64,000 nucleotides of DNA from contig JASSKH010000010.1 of assembly GCA_031763025.1 (NCBI GenBank), positions 3,529,901 through 3,593,900 on the forward strand. Direction: 5' to 3'. Every line of letters starts with the position of its first letter. Position 1 is the first letter of the stretch. Positions 1-11,678 of this stretch are shown in pieces. The DNA is from Macrocystis pyrifera (Eukaryota; Sar; Phaeophyceae; Laminariales; Laminariaceae). Position numbers and translations under genes: made by a program. The notes beneath the pieces were generated by a model, which did no database searches, had not been told where the DNA came from, and worked only from the letters and a program-made list of their open reading frames with translations.

Positions 1-1020
1 ACAGAGCCTATTGATACATCCCTCGTGTCTCGAGGCACACGCGACGCCTAGGCACGAAAGCGGCGACCGCGCTCCTTGCAACTCCCCCTCTACTCGCCAG
101 CATCCGCTGACACCCGCGACGGTGCCGGGTTCGCCCGCGCAACCGTGCTCGGAGTACACGCACGCACACGAAACGAAAGAAGAAAAAAGGAAAGAAGGAC
201 TGAAAGTACGACGAGAAATGGAGAAAACAAAGACTCGCTGGAACGGTCCGGCAAGTAATAAACGGAGGCGATTCCCAAGTGGGAGCTCTGAGAGGCCAGG
301 GATGTTCCCATCTTCCCCAAATCTGAAAGTCGACGAACAAAGGGGATGGGGGTGCGAGGACCAAGCGAAACGTAGAGAACATGCCGACTGTAGCAGACGT
401 TATGCGTGATTCATTAGGCGAAAGCGTTTATATCTACGGTGGGTGGCGGGCTGCGGTATCTGGGGAATATAGTGTGGGAGACCACCTACGTAAAAGCTCC
501 GCCTTTGTCGCCCCTCAAGCACGACATGAGCATATGTTAGTGCCGGAAGAACCGCATGGAGACACGCCACACCACTGCGTGCCGACTACCAGGTAAACGC
601 GTTTCGGGTGCCTCACACCGCAATGGCATACCTCAGCGCCGTATCACCGTCGAAGGCGTATGGACAATCGTACGTGACGTTCCCATGGAACAACCAACGG
701 TAGCAGAACCCCTAATGAACTAGGCTACAAGTTTGGGGACATTAAGGAATAAAAGGAACTTGCAAGAAAGGATACGCATCAAACGAGCGACGGCAATTGA
801 GAAAAGAAAAGGGTCAACAACTATGGGTGTGATCTCATGCCGCTGCTGAGAGAGGCCTCTTTGATCCCCAACTATATACGAATTAACGTACGACGCGATG
901 TTACAACAATAATCTGGAACAGAAAAGCGGGGACGCCAGCAGGGTGGATCCCTTTTCGGGAAAGCCTCTTTGTTGTATGCAGCTCCTAAAGCAGTTAAGG
1001 TCCCATTTGTTAGGGCACGG
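1..1020. other. No supported gene; start of window
   Basis: Open frames on both strands up to 130 codons overlap each other and show no domain, no convincing splice pattern and no shared codon bias, so none is called. The last 40 bases hold a first copy of a unit (CAGTTAAGGTCCCATTTGTT-like) that recurs about 60 bases further on inside the fold-back element. Confidence 0.4.
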
Positions 1021-1845
1021 CAGTAGCGCTCTCGTGGCAACAGCAGCTGCCAAAGCATTTGAGGTCCCATTTGTTGGGACACGACAGAAGAAGCGCTCAC
1101 TATTCACGGGGGACCATAGTAAATAGGACCTACGGAACACACAAACACCTATATATTTCCCTGTTTTTACTAACAATGGTAAATAGGACCTACGGAACAC
1201 ACAAAAACCTATATATTTCCCTGTTTTTACTATTACGGGGGTCCATAGTTAACGGGACCAAATTTTGTTAGTAAAAATAGGAAAATATATAGGTTTTTAT
1301 GTCATAGCTCCTGTTAACTATGGACCCCCGTAATAACAGTATTTGGTCCTATTTACTATGGTCCCCCGTAAATAGTATCCTTACCGTCGCTACAACGAAG
1401 TACTGCAAAGTAATAATACTACTACACTGCGCAGAGAAGAACACGGGTCACTCACGTCGTCCTCGCCTGCGAGTCGTACGCTGGTTGGGATGTTGTTCTC
1501 CCTCTTCAGAAGGCAGGAGTTTGGCCGAGGCACCAGTTCAGATTGCCCCTCGGGAGGCGTTGACCCCCCCGAGTGCTATCTAAACTGGTGCCTCGACCCG
1601 AACTCTTGCCTTCTGAAGAGGGAGAACAACGTCCCCACCAGCGTACGCCTCGCAGGCGAGGTCGACGTGGGTGACCCGTGTTCTTTTCTTCGCAGTGTAA
1701 TATTAATAGTATTAATACTTTGAAGTACTTTGTCGTAGCGACGGTATTGTGTCTACTGTAGGGAGCACTTCTTCTGTCGTGTCCCAGCAAATGGAACCTC
1801 AAATGCTTTAGCAGCTGCTGTTGCCACGAGTGCGCTACTACAGTA
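1021..1845. repeat. Long inverted-repeat (fold-back) element with a MITE inside its left arm
   Basis: The sequence from about 1,021 to 1,105 plus 1,372 to 1,555 is matched in reverse complement by about 1,575 to 1,845. Examples are CAGCAGCTGCCAAAGCATTT paired with AAATGCTTTAGCAGCTGCTG, and CTCCCTCTTCAGAAGGCA paired with TGCCTTCTGAAGAGGGAG. The centre (about 1,550-1,580) is a short spacer. The left arm is split by the MITE at 1,106-1,372. It has no coding capacity, so it is a non-autonomous fold-back or long-TIR DNA element. Its superfamily is not assignable by eye. Confidence 0.8.
1106..1372. mobile_element. Nested composite MITE, family A
   Basis: The outer element starts CGGGGGACCATAGTAAATAG and ends ATTTACTATGGTCCCCCG. 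An inner element (about 1,231-1,335, ACGGGGGTCCATAGTTAAC to GTTAACTATGGACCCCCGT) sits within it next to TTTTTACTA. Both have the family's inverted ends and A/T-rich middle. The same nesting at the same internal point recurs at 20.8-21.0 kb. Confidence 0.85.
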
Positions 1846-1865
1846 AGAATGTACAATCAACTCTT

Positions 1866-2150
1866 GGGGGGGGGGGGAGGGGGGGGGTGCTCATTTTGTT
1901 GCTTGCCTTAGTCGTTTGACCATTGACCACGCATCCCTTTCGAGACGGAGCGCCGTTTCTACTCCTAATAGAGACACCTCCAACAATTGGGCGCTCAAAA
2001 CGTTGTTTCCATATATTACTTAGAAACTTTTTGCCAATGTTATCCCCTTCCTGTTTGGCCGCCTGTGGCCACCACCTATCTCCTAGGATAGCGATCGTTT
2101 TCTCGCTGATATTCATTGTATCAAACTCCTCCATGTCACATTCGTCTATT
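1866..2150 (-). mobile_element. LINE 3' fragment with C-tail (5'-truncated)
   Basis: In reverse complement this encodes the C-terminal end of the LINE protein at 35-38 kb (MEEFDT, SEKTIAIL, DRWWPQAAK, VGGVSI, RSRNGA). It then gives the short 3' end and a run of C (written as G at 1,866-1,887). It begins abruptly inside the ORF, as expected of target-primed reverse transcription that stopped early. Confidence 0.85.
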
Positions 2151-2289
2151 GGGGGCGGTAAAACAATTAGGGACAGCCTGACTGACAGAATACGCAAAAA
2201 AAAACTCTCTGCGGGGGTACAATAAGTTGGGACACAGCTGGAAAACGCGAAAAAAAATGCGCATGTGAGAAATGAAAAAAAAATGTAGG

Positions 2290-3060
2290 TGTATGGCACG
2301 CTCTCGGCGCATGTGCGTCATGATAAAAAGTTCAGGAGGTGTGTCGCATGCCCTCGGCGAAAAGCATCAGCAGAACAAACAACGAACGGTGTCCACGTGA
2401 CTAGCTCATCGGAAAGACAGCATGCACGGGACAGCTCGCATGCGCTAGTGTGTGGGGGGCGAGAAGGAAGAACGATACTCGGGAGAAAAAAAAGACAAGA
2501 CAGAAAAAGGAACCTCACCGGGGAGACCCTGACAGCCGGAACACGCGAAAAAATAACATGCGCGCATGTGAAACAGCGACAAAAATTCAGACAACCTCAT
2601 GGCATCCGACGGTGTACACGCGATAGCTCATCGGAAAGACAGGGTACACGTGACACCCCACATGCAATAGGGGAGGAGGGTGGGGGGCGGTTGTGGGGAA
2701 GAGGGGTAGCGGGGGGGGAGGAGGAAGCAGACCATGCGCGCATGTACTTGAGTCAAAATAAGACAACACAGAAAAACTGTACCTCACCGGGGAGACCCTG
2801 GCAGCTGGAATAAGAACGTGCGCGCATGTAAAACAGCTACAACAATACAGATTACCTGATGGTGACCGACGGTGTTCACGTGACAGCTTATCGGAAAGAC
2901 GGGGTACACGTGACAGCTCGCACGCAAAAGGGGTGGGGTAGGGGGGCGGTAATGGGGGACGAGAGGGGCGGCGGAGCGGGCGCATCATGTACATGGGATG
3001 GAAAAAAGGCAACACAGAAAAATAAGCCTCACCGGGGAGACCGTACGCCCAGACGGCATG
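2290..3060. repeat. Tandem repeat, about 260-bp unit, three copies
   Basis: Shared blocks recur at about 260-base spacing: GCTCATCGGAAAGACAG and relatives (about 2,404, 2,625, 2,885), and CTCACCGGGGAGACC (about 2,514, 2,783, 3,028) followed by GCGCGCATGT. Units have diverged and contain small indels and G-runs. Open frames through it are repetitive and not credible genes. Confidence 0.8.
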
Positions 3061-3116
3061 GCCAATCTCAAACTGCGCACAACAGAACCAACACACTTTC
3101 CCCGAGTATTTAATCT

Positions 3117-3422
3117 TCAGGCCCGTCCACGCGCACACTCTTGCAACGGCGGCAGTCCGGGTATTTCCGCCTTGTCGTTCCTTGGATTATTATTCAAGAA
3201 CAGCGGGACCTCGCGAAGCACACGCGGGCAGTTGAAAGCAAGCTCGTGGTCGGGGGGCACGTCCTCTTGTTTGGCCCGCTCAGGGGTCGACGCGACAGCA
3301 GCCGAAGCAGGAGCGGCAGCAGACGCAGGAGCGGCAGCAGGGTGCGGGCCAGCAGAAGCGGACAAAGCTGGTCGCACAGATGTTGCTGGAGAAGAACTCG
3401 TGCGGTTGCTTGTGCGAGGCAT
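3117..3422 (-). CDS. Small hypothetical protein or terminal exon (101 codons)
   Basis: An ATG-started minus-strand frame encodes MPRTSNRTSSS, an Ala/Pro-rich linker (residues about 20-48), then a less repetitive C-terminal half (QEDVPPDHELAFNCPRV, LREVPLFLNNNPRND, ending PPLQECARGRA and a stop). The switch from low-complexity to normal composition and the charged, hydrophobic mix at the C-terminus suggest real protein. I recognise no family. It may be a last exon of a longer gene rather than a complete ORF. No partner exon could be identified upstream. Confidence 0.35.
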   Translation of the reverse strand: MPRTSNRTSSSPATSVRPALSASAGPHPAAAPASAAAPASAAVASTPERAKQEDVPPDHELAFNCPRVLREVPLFLNNNPRNDKAEIPGLPPLQECARGRA

Positions 3423-3639
3423 TAGCAAGTTACGGGTTTTCGTGTTTTGAAGCGGGGACTCGAGGTTCAGGGGGGAGCTTCAGACGGTTGTGGTGCCGTG
3501 GGGGGTGGCTTGCGTGTTCAAGTAAGTGGTGCTACATATATTTCGCCGAGGGCAGTTTTTCCCCAAAAAAATGCGTTGGCAGATTTCGTCTTCAATGCGA
3601 AAGAAAATAATCCCGCCGATATTGGCTATTCAGCGTTTC

Positions 3640-4520
3640 AACGCAGCGCAAATTCTGCCGAGAAAAATCTTTGTTTTTGAGAGTGCACACAGCTGCCTGT
3701 CGTTCGTGTCGTACGTAGGTGGCCAATTCTGCCGAGAAAATTCTTTGTTTTTGAAAGTGCCCACAATTGCCTGTCGTCCGTGACGTAGGTAGACGGACCG
3801 AGGGGGGCAGTTTTCGTGGTCACGTACGTGCTCGGTGTGAGGTGTGTGGTCACGTACGTGCTCGGTGTGAGGTGTGTGGTCACGTACGTGCTCGGTGTAA
3901 GGTGTGTGGTGGACGTCAAAAGGCTAGGTGAAACATATATGACTCTCGACAGACGTGTTCTGGTGCTGCTGTACCTGCTGCTGCTGCTGAGGTTTATAAA
4001 AAAACAAAGCAGGAAAAAGGCGGGCGATTTCAAAATTATTGAGATTTTCAACGCAGAGAAATTATCAGACAAAATTCTTCGATTTTGAAAGTGCACATAG
4101 TCCGTCGTATCATACGTGTCGTGCCTTTTTCGTACGAAGAGGATCACAGCCAGGCAGTCGGGCAGTGTGGGCCTGGCTCTGTGGCTCTTGCCCGTTGCGA
4201 TTACCTGCGGCTGAGAGCGTGCGACTGGACAACTAGCTAGGTATGACACCAACACCTATATACCTGATACCGATTTCTCCCAGGTAGACGGACCGAGGGA
4301 GGCTGTTTTGTGGTCACGAACGTGCTCGGTATTTGGTGCACACCACCCGCCAAAGGGCTTGGTACAACAGATATGACGGCCGACAGATGTGTACTGCTGC
4401 TGCTGTATGTTGCTGCTGCTGCTAATGCTGCTTCTTCTGCTGAGGTTGGAAAAAAATGTACAGCAAAGCCGGCTTGAAAATGTGTTCGAGGGTGGCGGGC
4501 TATTAAAATAACATTTGAAG
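3640..4520. repeat. Diverged segmental duplication with a 27-bp tandem repeat
   Basis: The block about 3,780-4,030 (GACGGACCGAGG, GTGGTCACGTACGTGCTCGG, ATATATGACTCTCGACAGA, then a CTG-rich run and GAGGTT) recurs as about 4,278-4,460 with substitutions. Within the first copy the unit containing GTGGTCACGTACGTGCTCGG is repeated three times (about 3,812-3,905). The phrase ATTCTGCCGAGAAAA is also repeated at 3,650 and 3,725. No gene is seen. Confidence 0.7.
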
Positions 4521-5242
4521 AAAACAGAATAAAAAAAAATGTGGGGTTTCCCATATCACCTACTCGGCTCGGTGAGGCGGAATGCGTTTTTTTGAGCCAG
4601 CTCAGCGACGTGGAATGCCCCGAGCACCGCCACGGGGCTCGGCCGGGTTCCAGATATGCATCGTAATGTACCCACGGCCCCCTTGCTTGTCCCGCAGCCG
4701 AAAGTGCGAGAAAGAACCCTCGGCCGCCGCAGAGCAGCATACCAAAAAAAAAGTGCACCTTATACATATACATATATTCATAGCGGCATGTCGTACCATA
4801 TCAAAGCTGTCTTGCCCTCCATCCCCTGGCATCCCTGCGTTTGTTAAGCTAACACTGGACGAGAGGTTTCGAAATGACCATCGCCTCGATTGATTGTTTC
4901 GTGTATCGATGTCGAGATACGTAGGATCGAACTCGATTTATCGTTCGACACCCTTCACTCTTCATAGTATATACCGGTATATACTCGCTCGCATGTGCAC
5001 AACCTTAGACTGATGATGGCGTGATAGAAAACTTTTCTTTTGGTCCTTGTTTTGTGGTGACGATGGCTGTCACTCGAAGTCCGATCATATCGTAGATATA
5101 TAGCAGTATGTAAGAGCGTCCTTCAATTGGATGGCATTGCCTGCTGCTGCCCATAATAACCCCACCCGCCAAAATCCCACCCTCCGGCCGCCTCCTTCTA
5201 TCCCCTCTCCCCTTGTTTTGTTCGTGGACGAAATGCTTGTTG
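4521..5242. other. No supported gene
   Basis: Overlapping frames on both strands, up to about 175 codons, are mutually exclusive and lack recognisable domains. Short AT-rich palindromic stretches such as TATATACCGGTATATA (4,969-4,984) are present. No repeat family from this window is recognised here. Confidence 0.4.
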
Positions 5243-5876
5243 TTATTCCTTCCGCCTCTTTTTCCCTTTTCTCCTCTTGTTCGTCGAAAATACTGTTCTT
5301 CCTCTTCTTCTTGACGCTTCAAATTCAACAGCCGACGCAACCAGCAGCGGTGCTCGCTGCGGCAACGGTGGTGGTAGCGGTGTGGAAACCGGGGGAGGCA
5401 AGAGGCTCGCTCGGTGGCTTTCCCTCTCCTCTGTTTCCACGGCACCAGCAGCAGCAGCAGCAACTGTTGCGAAGGCAACGGCGGCGGTGCGAGCATCATC
5501 GCTATCGCTCCTATTTTTGCTCGCCGTGTCTTCAACGACGGAGGATGACATCATGTCCGCCATGCGCGGGCTAGACGCGTCGCTGTCGTCGTCGTCTGGC
5601 GCGGGCGTGGCGGCCGGGGCGTCGAGAGCGCAGCCCACGCTTACCCTTCCCGCTACCACCGAGAAGGGAGGGGCGGAAATATCGTCCGGGGGTAGCTCTT
5701 CCGGAGCAGAAAGCACCGGTAGCGCTCGAGGGAATAGGCGTGGGGGTGAAACTGTAGGAGGGAGTTTGGGCGGGGGAGGCGGGGTTGGCACTGGGGGAGA
5801 GACCGATCTGATGCGAACTATGGCTGGGAGTGGGGGGGCGCGGCAGGCGGGGCCTTTGACCCACGGCTTCTGAACA
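5243..5876 (-). CDS. Hypothetical low-complexity exon with acidic/Ser block and basic C-terminus
   Basis: The minus-strand frame opens after a plausible acceptor (CATGGTAG at about 5,877) and runs about 210 codons to a stop. In order it shows a Pro-rich segment (PPVPTPPPPPKLPPTV), an acidic and Ser-rich block (APDDDDSDASSPRMADMMSS, then ASKNRSDSDD), an Ala-rich block, a second Pro-rich stretch (PPPVSTPLPPPLPQ), and a strongly basic end (NKRRKGKKRRKE) that would serve as a nuclear-localisation signal. The opposite strand is also open but reads as Gly/Ser-rich filler. No conserved domain is seen. It could be an exon of the neighbouring minus-strand gene at 10.9-13.8 kb, but no splice connection can be shown. 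Confidence 0.45.
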
Positions 5877-7675
5877 GCTACCATGTCGGTTAGCGATCTA
5901 GGTTTTCTCCGCCAAGGTCTCTTTGGGCGCCTTCCGCGGTTACATACGCAGGTGTCATGGGTTACTTAAGGGGGAGGGAGGAGGGGGGGGAAGGTGACGA
6001 AAAAAAAACCCCTCCTACGCGCCGAAAAATAATTTTCGTGTTGATCTTGCTTCCCTTCACTCTTACGTCTTAGTCGGATTTCAGAAAGGAAATTCGATGG
6101 GTGGTGCCCAGGTTTCAAAAGATTTAACCGGTTTTCTATTATAGGGATTTTTTTTAACGCTAGAAAACGGGGATGGTCCGAAAATATTCCCGTCCGTTGA
6201 AACAGCTGCGATCGAGATGTCATTTTCAGTGTGGGATAATTTTGGGGTGGGGATTGCTAATCCGTCGTTAGAGTTTTCGAGTTCGTCTATGCGACCGAGT
6301 TACAGCGGTGCAAAAACGAAAGAAAACGGGGGTGGCAGAGAAAAGCATCCCCTTGCACTGTTCTATAACTCGCTGTAAGGGCTGAAACTCTCAGGGTAGG
6401 GAAAACGAGTCAGCAATTGAGATGCCGCAAAAATCGGCAATGCCATGGAAAAACAGCTGTGAAAAAAAGGACCCGTTGCGTGAGGGTTTTTGAATTTTCA
6501 CAAACATCTTATAATTTCTCTCCCCAGTAAAGTTTTGTTACTGGGCAACTTTCGGAGTGGTTCTACCCCCCCCCCTAAAATCGGCCAAGCGGGGTCGATT
6601 GGTGAGGTGGTGTAAAAACAAAAAGTTCGGGATTGCGGTGAAAAAAAAACTCCAACCCAAGAAGTTCTTTTTTTGTTATACGTTACAGCAGTACCTACCT
6701 CTTTTTCTAGCGACTATTAGATGGGGTTCTCAAGAGAACAATTGATTAAACGACAAAACTTTTTTCTGTTTTTCTTGAATGGGGAGGGTCAATGACGCTT
6801 GTCGGCGGAAGGCGCATTGAGCTCTTCAGATAAAATACACGAAGTTACAGTCTCGGTTAGGTTGCCTTGCGGCTGTTCCAAGAGGGGCAAGGGGTGTCGT
6901 CAACCCGAACGTACTCTCTGAAAGAGTCGTCCGTTTCAAAAAATGCGTTGTTAGCTCGTATGTTGTCTTACATTCGACTACCCTCGCGTGGGGCTTGAGA
7001 CGGGAAAAAGAAAACGGACGAATATGCAACAACGATTGCGGCATCGACCACACCGAAAGACACGCCGCGCTGATAGGGCGTGGGAATGTTTCACGTCCCT
7101 GTGTGTACCTTGCGTTATTTTTTCAGCGTCATTTTTCCCCTCTGTGCATATACAGTATATACAAAGAAGTACGGCCACTTACATCGCAGGAAAGCTTTTT
7201 GCAGTGACAGAAAACGGTATACCCGATACAGAGAACGGTATCGCCCTTTCTGGTCGGTTTGGTGCTACGCCTTGAGCTGATTTTTCTAACAGTCCAGTAG
7301 CGTAAAAGCCACCACTGGTATACTGGTGTATTAATTTTTCCCCTTGAAGGCGCTTTTGGTGGGTTACGGACGCATTTGGACGTTTTGCTCATAGGAGACG
7401 CCTCTGCACGACTGCGTACACTGTACTCAAGTAAGTCCCAAGAGGGTAAACGTAAGTAGTCCACGAAACACCACACTGTCTAAGGCTCGTAAATACGAGA
7501 ACCACTGGAACCCATCATGTTATGTTGCGTACCAGGTATTTTTTATCACTTTTACTTCTAGCGCATATTTACTTCATGATTTTGTACGCTCGTCGATTTT
7601 TGGGATTTCCTGGGCAGACGTTGGTCACAGGTGTCCCCCCCCCCCCCCCCCCCCCCCTGTACATGCCTCGATTTG
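5877..7675. other. No supported gene; C-run
   Basis: AT-richer, G-run-bearing sequence with no frame showing a domain. A run of about 24 C lies at about 7,635-7,658. One plus-oriented TACAGCAGTA word is at 6,684 and a TACCAGGTA at 7,530. Confidence 0.4.
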
Positions 7676-7865
7676 TTATCGCGCAGAAAGGGCTCAGCAT
7701 TTCCACCGACCGCTCGTTAATTCGCATCGATTTTTTTTGCAATCTACCCGCAATATCAACAAGGACTAACGCCTGCAAACACAATACTGTTGTATTCTGT
7801 CTCTCTGCCGTGGATCATTTAATGTAAGCATTGGATTGGATGAGGCCTCCTGCGCCGGGCAGGAG
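7676..7865. repeat. Dispersed repeat unit, first copy
   Basis: The block beginning GGGCTCAGCATTTCCACC and including CTCGTTAATTCGCATCG and GACTAACGCCTGCAAACACA (about 7,688-7,785) recurs at about 9,107-9,205 and 9,352-9,455. The adjoining block CCGTGGATCATTTAATGTAA to GAGGCCTCCTGCGCC (7,808-7,858) recurs at about 8,175-8,222, and its end again near 26,875. Confidence 0.75.
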
Positions 7866-8329
7866 GTCTCGTCTGGTATTTCCCCCCGCGCTGAGTAGAC
7901 TAGCGTATCACGTACTCTGCGCGGGTTTAGTACCTGTAAATGATATGGGTATACAAGCATGAGAATACTAATCCTACTGCCGGGTGGGTGGGATGGTCTC
8001 AAGAAATGTGGCGACCAACTCTACACCCAAGGTTTCGGGCGCGAAAAGAAGAACTGACCTCGTTGCGATACAAATTTCGAGCCCTTTCGATATCATCGAT
8101 GGTTCCATTATTTGTGCCAAATCTTGAGCCCATCGATTGGATCGCCATTTTACTGTTATATTCTGTTTCTCTACCGTGGATCATTTAATGTAAGTATTGG
8201 ATTGAATGAGGCCTCCTGCGCCGACCTGTGGTCCCGCCCATACTTCGTTGCGCCTCTTTTAGATTGTATTTGTAGTTGACCACTGGTCAGGGGCAGAGTT
8301 GTCTTGCCCACACTTCTTTAACATTGATT

Positions 8330-8900
8330 CAGTCCTTTCCTGCACACGCCGCAAAATCATTTTTGAACTCTGGAGACAGTGGTAGGTCGCTAGCTTCCGT
8401 CCTCCCACTCGAAAGGCTCACATCGTGAAGTGGTTCGGCGGCTCTGCCATCCGCAGATCTCTTTGCAGGTTCGCCGTCATACGGGCTGCGAAGAGGGAGA
8501 GACGGCCCCGGCCCCCTTCTGCCGTGGCAACGGGGAAGAGGCACCCCGCGATTACGTCTCCCCCAATCCGTTGTGCGGCAGAGATGTACGCCATAACCGA
8601 CCGAAAAGCGCAAATCGCCAGGCAGTCCCGGTCTGCTAACACTACCGCTGCCTCGCTGTAGAGGCCCGAAGCGTCTTACCCAACTGAGGGTTGAATACCA
8701 AGTCCTCAGACGCTGGGAGTGTTAGAATGTGCAACCCCATTGTCAACGAAATATCGTAACCCCTACGCCTCGAATAGAAAATCAAAGAATACGAGGCTGT
8801 ACATCGCGTCAGAGAAATACGCTCAGCCAGAGAGCCGACCACCTGTGCGCGCGACCGCATGTCGCTCAGCAGATCTATGAGTGTGTGCTTCAACATCGGC
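8330..8900 (-). mobile_element. Tyrosine-recombinase gene fossil (Crypton- or DIRS-like)
   Basis: Minus-strand reading gives stretches typical of the C-terminal catalytic part of eukaryotic tyrosine recombinases: RRGYDISLTMG, LVFNPQLGKTLRAS, CAFRSVMAYISAAQRIGG, AGCLFPVATAEGGRG, PPNHFTM and FRVGG (the family's HSFRVGG region). The fragment is broken and spread over more than one frame, with no complete gene. I recall close relatives in brown-algal predicted proteins. Whether the parent was a DNA element (Crypton) or a YR retroelement cannot be told from this piece. Confidence 0.65.
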
Positions 8901-9079
8901 GCGGCCCGATTGACCTGAACCCCAACCTGCTTCTGTTCCTCAGATACGAAGGTAAGGTACGAATCTACCGGATTCGAGCAAGGATTGCCTACCCGGCGGA
9001 CGGGATGCCATTCTTTTCCTGTCCCGTCTTCTTTCGTCTACCTTCTCAGCTTAGAGACAAAACCTTTTCAAATAGACTC

Positions 9080-9568
9080 GGGCCGCGTACCGGTAAGCGC
9101 AGAGAGGGCTCAGCATTTCCACCAACCGCTCGTCAATTCGCATCGTTTTTTTTTGCAATCTACCGGCAATATCAACCAGGACTAACGCCTGCAAACACAA
9201 TAAATCATATAAATGTCATATTACGGGGGACCATAGTTAATAGGACCTACGGTACACATAAAAACCTATATATTTACCTATTTTTACTAACAAGATTTGG
9301 TCCCGTTAACTATGGACAAATAGACTCGGCCGCGTACCGGTAAGCGCAGAGAGGGCTCAGCATTTCCACCAACCGCTCGTCAATTCGCATCGTTTTTTTT
9401 TTTTTGCAATTTACCGGCAATATCAACCAGGACTAACGCCTGCAAACACAATAATCATATAAATGTCATATTACGGGGGACCATAGTTAATAGGACCTAC
9501 GGTACACATAAAAACCTATATATTTACCTGTTTTTACTAACAAGATTTGGTCCCGTTAACTATGGATA
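9080..9568. repeat. Tandem duplication of about 245 bp carrying a truncated MITE A in each unit
   Basis: Unit 1 (about 9,080-9,322) and unit 2 (about 9,323-9,568) share GCGTACCGGTAAGCGCAGAG, the block also seen at 7.7 kb, a T-run, and a MITE A copy (9,222-9,315 and 9,471-9,566). Both MITEs end at GTTAACTATGGA without the right inverted end, so truncation came before the duplication. Confidence 0.85.
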
Positions 9569-9790
9569 TATAAGTAGATATCATATTATATCATAGATAG
9601 GCATACTACAGGTACCTGGTAGGTATTATATCATAGACATATTTCATGATATTATATCATAATACCATATTATACAGATAGGTATTATATCATAGACATC
9701 TCATCATATTATATCATATAGATAGGTATCCTATACGTATTATACTATAGATACAGATATATATATATATATATGCTATAGGTATACCAT
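9569..9790. repeat. AT-rich degenerate tandem repeat
   Basis: Repeats of ATATTATATCATA and ATAGATAGG variants are followed by (AT)n near 9,757-9,772. Low complexity; no gene. Confidence 0.8.
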
Positions 9791-10498
9791 ATTCCCGACC
9801 GAAAATCAAGGTTACACCTCTTTGAGAATAGCACCCACGTGTTCGGGGACAAACTTCAGTACATGGAAACAGTGTGGGTTAATTTTTGAAGCAGAAAAAA
9901 AAACTTGAGATGAAACGAAAGCACCACCACAAGCAGTGAGTAAAAGTAGCCTTTGAGCCGTTTTGCTGTGCGCCAAGTACAGCAATCAACCGACGAAATC
10001 CCGCCAACAAAATATGAAACAATTCCCCCCCGCGCCCCCCCATAATTTCACTACTCCGCTACGAAAGCCAAAACAACAAATAAACAAAACACTGCGGTAC
10101 GGAAGACGGGGGGTGAACTCGATATCGTGCATGATCGTAGGCGTAAGAGGGGGGATGGGGGCAACATACCGGGCACGACAAAAACAAGAACAAAAACTGT
10201 CACCGCCGCTCACACACTACATGCCAACCCAACCCACCCCCCAGCCGCCTCCCCGGATGCGCAAAATCCCAACTGAAGTCCCAACAAACTCGGCCGCTTG
10301 TCTCGAACGCAAAATCCCACCTGGTTTCACAACAAACCCGGAAAAAAAGTTGAGAAAAAAACAACAACGGACGAGGGAAGAGCGAAAACGCAGAATCGCG
10401 CCACCATTCTCAAGTCTTGAATGATTGCACACTTTCTCCGCCTTCACGCGCGGCCACAACTAACTGGCAGAAAGCCGCGCCCCTCCCCCCCCCCCGTC
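9791..10498. other. No supported gene
   Basis: One plus-strand frame (about 150 codons) is Pro/Lys-rich and its opposite strand is equally open, so neither is called. Short C-runs occur near 10,027 and 10,487. Confidence 0.4.
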
Positions 10499-10572
10499 CG
10501 TCTCGGGAGGGATGCGTGGTCAATGTCCGTATGACTAAGGCAAGCAACAAATGGATACGCCTCCCCCCCCTC
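10499..10572 (+). mobile_element. LINE tail fragment with C-tail
   Basis: TCTCGGGAGGGATGCGTGG through GACTAAGGCAAGCAACAAAT to a C-run is the last ~75 bases of the LINE family. It lies just downstream of another C-run. Confidence 0.8.
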
Positions 10573-10889
10573 CCCTGCCCCGAAAAAAGGACCGCACCTC
10601 GAGGCTTATCGTGTTCAAGACGGCGCTCGCTCACGCACACCCACGGACACACCGCCATGCAACGCTAAAAACCGGCGCTGGGGAAACAAAAACTCGATCC
10701 GATGACGCCCGGCTTCGAATCAAAGACTACTCTACTAATATGCTCACCAATCGCAGCGAATCGGACCGTAAACAAACGCAACAACACTGATCGTCAACCA
10801 GTCCGCGCTTCGACGCCGCCGTCACCGTGACCGCCGATACAACCTGCGCTGCCCCCCCCCCCCCCCCCCCCAAGCCGCCACTTTATCCA

Positions 10890-11644
10890 TCATTTTTCAT
10901 CATCATCGGACACGACGAGTTCGATGTCCGACCCGACGAGTTCGACGACTTTATTCGGAATACGACGACCTTTCCCTGCCGCCCCCGCCGCCTCCATCGC
11001 CACCTGCTGGTCGTCCCGGCCAACCCTCCTCGCACCCGCCCCCCTGCTCTTCCCACCTTCCTGGCTCCGCTGCGGCGTTCCTCCTTGCCGCCTTTCTCGC
11101 GTGCGTTCGGCCACCGACTTGCCTGCCCCCCCCCCTCCTCCCCTCCCGCCCCCCCCGCCCTTGGTGAGCGGAATATCTCCACCAACACCATCGCCAACGC
11201 CGGCGACAGTGGCGCCCTCTTCCAGGCTCGGCTTCGTCACTTGCACTATTTCGATCGAGGCCTCGCGCTTGCCTTTCCTCTTGGAGGCGAAGAAGCGTCG
11301 GGTGAATGGTCTTCCCGCGGCCGCGACCTGGTTTTCTTCGTAACGGGAGACGACGAGATGGGGGTGGGGGCGTTCATCGCTCCGCGTCCCCCTCCCCCGC
11401 CCCCGCCCCCGGCCCCTTCCCGCTTCTGCGTTCTCCGCGACACGCGTTCGGACCAGTCGCTGCTACCGTCGGTCGCACCGCCGCGGCTGCGAGATTTCTG
11501 GTTTTCCCCTGGGTACGTAGGGAATAAAAGTTCTTGGACGGGGCCGCCGCCGAAGCTACTGCTACCGGTGCCGCCGCCTCCACCGCCGCCACCACCATCA
11601 CCTCACCTCCACTATCGCCGTCGCTACCACTATCACCTCTCTTG

Positions 11645-11678
<34 letters not shown>

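Noticed and set aside
11-409. 132-codon frame at the window start
   Set aside because: Overlapped by open frames on the other strand; no domain or codon signal that stands out.
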